A DNA stretch of 64,000 nt from contig NZ_JBHUEJ010000044.1 in the NCBI RefSeq assembly GCF_042680565.1, forward strand, positions 62,001-126,000, given 5' to 3'. This DNA is from Ottowia flava. GTDB lineage: Bacteria > Pseudomonadota > Gammaproteobacteria > Burkholderiales > Burkholderiaceae_C. Under the pieces are notes generated by a model that saw only the letters and a list, made by a program, of their open reading frames with translations, was not told where the DNA came from and did no database searches. The translations under genes were made by a program, and so were the position numbers. Position 1 is the first letter of the stretch. Each line of letters begins with the position of its first letter. Below are positions 62,105-64,000 of this stretch, one piece after another.

Positions 62105-63316
62105 TCACATCAGCGGCTTCTGCCGCCAGGCCATCAGAGCGCCCAGCCACAGCGCGCCGGCCGAATACACCAGCCCGCGCGCCAGCCCACCCGCGCCGTC
62201 GGCCACCCAGCCCACCACGGTTGGCCCGACGATCTGGCCCAGCGCGAACAAGATGGTGAAGGCACTGATGCCCGCCGCCCACTGCGGCTGCGGCAGGTTG
62301 TGGCGCACAAAGGCCGTGGTCGACGCCACCACCGACAGGAACACCGCGCCAAACAGCAGGCCCGAGGCCAGCACCACCGGCCACGCGCCGGTCAGCGCCG
62401 GCAGCACCGTGGCCACGCCCAGCAGCGCGTTCAGCAGCGCCAGCGCACCGCCGCCTTTGGCGCGGTTGAGCAAGCCGGCCCAGATGCGCGCCGACGCCAC
62501 CACCGCCAGCCCCAGCAAGGCGTAGAACAGCGTGATGGCGCCGGGGCGCACGCCTTGCTCGCGCAGCAGCGCGATCACAAAGGTCATGTAACCGATGTAG
62601 CCCACACCAAACAGCGTGTAGCCAACCAGGGCCGGCACCATGCGCCGCCAGGGCAGGGGATGGTGAACAGAATTGGCCTTTGGCCCTACAGCCACCTGCG
62701 CAACCAGCTCCTCTTTTTGAAGTACCCTGGCAGGCCACAGCAAGCCCAGCGTGGCCAGCACGCAGGCCAGCGCCAGCCCCCACCAGGCCCAGGCCCAGGC
62801 GTGCGGGGCCGCCGCGCCCGCCGCCAGCAGCGCCGGCACGCCCAGCGCCGACACCACGATGCCCCAGCCCGTGCCGCCGTAGTACAGGCCCAGCAGCAGG
62901 CCGGCGTGCTCCGGCGCGCGCGCGCCCAGGCGCGCCGCCATCAGCCCGCCGGCCACAAACACCAGCGCGCTGGCCGCGCCCGCCAGCGTGCGTTGCAGCA
63001 TCAGCGGCCCGGCCGCGGTGAAAAAGCCCGACGCCGCCATGAACACGCTGGCCAGCAGCGCGCCGCCCAGCAGCACGCGCGACGCGCCAAAGCGGCGGAT
63101 CAGCCGCGGCGTGGCCAGCGCGCCGATCAGGTAGCCCAGCGCGTTGGCGGTGTTCATGGCGCCGGCCAGGGTGTAGCTCCAATCCAGGTCCTCGCGCATC
63201 ACCGGCAGCAGCAGCCCGTAAGCGAAGCGCGTCACGCCCAGCGACACGGCCGCGCCCAGCGACAGGGCAAGCGCCAGCCACAGCAGGCGGCGCAGGGAAG
63301 ACTCGGGCGCGGGCAT
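62105..63316 (-). CDS. YbfB/YjiJ-family MFS transporter with repeat-encoded loop
   Basis: The 403-residue protein has twelve hydrophobic segments and the YbfB/YjiJ pattern (LGAAVSLGVTRFAYGLLLPVMREDL near the start, GGTGWGIVVSALGVPALL, FILFALGQIVGPTVVGW-type end). Between the sixth and seventh segments, the central cytoplasmic loop contains RVLQKEELVAQVAVGPKANS, exactly encoded by a dispersed 60-bp repeat. The start at 63316 removes a long low-complexity extension. Substrate is unknown. Confidence 0.88.
   Translation of the reverse strand: MPAPESSLRRLLWLALALSLGAAVSLGVTRFAYGLLLPVMREDLDWSYTLAGAMNTANALGYLIGALATPRLIRRFGASRVLLGGALLASVFMAASGFFTAAGPLMLQRTLAGAASALVFVAGGLMAARLGARAPEHAGLLLGLYYGGTGWGIVVSALGVPALLAAGAAAPHAWAWAWWGLALACVLATLGLLWPARVLQKEELVAQVAVGPKANSVHHPLPWRRMVPALVGYTLFGVGYIGYMTFVIALLREQGVRPGAITLFYALLGLAVVASARIWAGLLNRAKGGGALALLNALLGVATVLPALTGAWPVVLASGLLFGAVFLSVVASTTAFVRHNLPQPQWAAGISAFTILFALGQIVGPTVVGWVADGAGGLARGLVYSAGALWLGALMAWRQKPLM
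62664..62721 (-). repeat. dispersed 60-bp repeat inside the MFS gene (copy 16)
   Basis: On the coding strand TTCAAAAAGAGGAGCTGGTT, GCGCAGGTGGCTGTAGGGCC, AAAGGCCAATTCTGTT is almost the same as the intergenic copy at 38003-38068. It keeps the frame open for about 20 codons. Confidence 0.88.
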
Positions 63317-63446
63317 GCGCGCATTGTGGAGCAGGCGTGCGGCCGCGCGCCGCGCCGTGGCGACAGCGGCGCCCGCCCGCGCCGCGCACGATCGGCGCAC
63401 AATGATCGGCCACTTCGACACCGCGCCAGCCGCAAGGACCCTTCGT

Positions 63447-64000
63447 ATGCCGACGAGCCTGTTTTCCGCCGCCCGCGTGGGCGCCATTGACGTCGCCAAC
63501 CGCGTCGTCATGGCGCCGCTGACCCGCAATCGCGCGCCCAACGCGGTTCCCACTCCGCTGATGGCCACCTACTACGCGCAGCGCGCCGACCCCGAAACCG
63601 GCGCCGGCCTGATCGTCAGCGAAGCGACCGCCATCAGCCCGCAAGGCCAGGGCTACGCCGACGTGCCCGGGCTGTACGGCTCCGAGCAGATCGACGGCTG
63701 GAAGAAAGTCACCCGCGCCGTGCACGAGGCGGGCGGCAAGATCGTGTGCCAGCTGTGGCACGTGGGCCGCGTGTCGCACCACCTGCTGCAACCCGATCAT
63801 GGGGACCCGGTCGCCCCTTCCGCCATCCGCGCCAACACCAAGACCTACCTGATCGACGGCGAAGGCCAGGGCGGCTTCGCCATGACCAGTCAGCCGCGCG
63901 CGCTGCACCGCCACGAGATCCCTGGCATCGTGCACGACTACGCCGTGGCCGCGCGCAACGCCGTGCAGTCGGCCGGCTTCGACGGCGTGGAAATCCACGG
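63447..64000 (+). CDS. alkene reductase (Old Yellow Enzyme), N-terminal part
   Basis: The first 184 codons encode an FMN-dependent Old Yellow Enzyme that runs off the right edge: VVMAPLTRNRAPNAVPTPLMATYYAQRA (FMN pocket), CQLWHVGRVSHH and VHDYAVAARNAVQSAGFDGVEIHG. Members reduce activated double bonds such as enones, N-ethylmaleimide or nitro esters with NADPH. A good ribosome binding site (AAGGA) precedes ATG 63447. It diverges from the MFS transporter gene, 130 bp apart. Confidence 0.93.
   Translation, partial: MPTSLFSAARVGAIDVANRVVMAPLTRNRAPNAVPTPLMATYYAQRADPETGAGLIVSEATAISPQGQGYADVPGLYGSEQIDGWKKVTRAVHEAGGKIVCQLWHVGRVSHHLLQPDHGDPVAPSAIRANTKTYLIDGEGQGGFAMTSQPRALHRHEIPGIVHDYAVAARNAVQSAGFDGVEIH

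Noticed and set aside
61914..63998. 694-codon minus-strand frame over the Old Yellow Enzyme and MFS genes
   Set aside because: It is out of frame with the MFS gene and antisense to the Old Yellow Enzyme; composition is Gly/Ala/Arg-rich without motifs.

Overview
The window looks like a chromosomal segment of a high-GC betaproteobacterium of the Burkholderiales, most likely Comamonadaceae. The reasons are a Bug-type tripartite tricarboxylate receptor, a DUF1840 protein, Liv-type transporters paired with CoA ligases, a methionine synthase without its homocysteine domain behind an SAH riboswitch, and the gene order parB...parA-rsmG-mnmG, which is normally found near oriC. No rRNA, tRNA, CRISPR array, prophage or intact insertion sequence was seen.

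Layout. (1) 1-8.0 kb, minus strand: a catabolic operon of at least eight genes (Rieske oxygenase alpha and beta, reductase, acyl-CoA ligase, Ltp2-like thiolase-fold protein, DUF35-SDR fusion, cyclase, SDR). A divergent MarR gene and an inverted repeat sit at its head. (2) 8.8-12.3 kb: DUF1840 gene, a small unknown, a Bug receptor and a PaaK-like ligase. (3) 12.5-19.9 kb, minus: a complete Liv-type ABC importer (LivF, binding protein, LivM, LivH, LivG) and a large acyl-CoA synthetase. (4) 20.2-28.0 kb: a compact plus-strand locus (TIM-barrel secreted protein, single-domain receiver, YaiO-like outer membrane barrel, HEAT-repeat membrane protein, GT2 synthase, CRP/FNR regulator) and a divergent binding protein. 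It is bracketed by two similar 75-bp elements and resembles an uncharacterised synthase-dependent exopolysaccharide system. (5) 28.4-31.9 kb: zur and znuCBA with a shared Zur-box candidate. (6) 32.0-39.6 kb: SAH riboswitch-metH, cobalamin adenosyltransferase, aroQ, aroE and an FAD oxidase. (7) 39.6-41.0 kb: an AT-rich orphan gene with a HEPN-like motif. (8) 41-45.5 kb: yhhQ-like transporter, Ada/AlkA fusion, ogt and a DMT exporter. (9) 45.8-48.3 kb: a protein built from many 23-residue repeats. (10) 48.8-56.1 kb: methyltransferase, parB, three overlapping extra genes (one a half-length MreB-like protein), parA, lysE, rsmG and mnmG, with parS sites inside rsmG and mnmG. (11) 56-64 kb: glutamate dehydrogenase, a hydrolase remnant, CDF transporter, small proteins, GST, amino-acid binding protein, MFS transporter and the start of an Old Yellow Enzyme.

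A striking feature of the whole window is a dispersed repeat of about 60 bp, present about 17 times in both orientations. Most copies lie between genes. Several lie in frame inside genes (parB, an MFS transporter, the LivG N-terminus, the AroQ C-terminus), one supplies the znuA start codon, and one forms a terminator. All identifications are by reading motifs; no database search was run.
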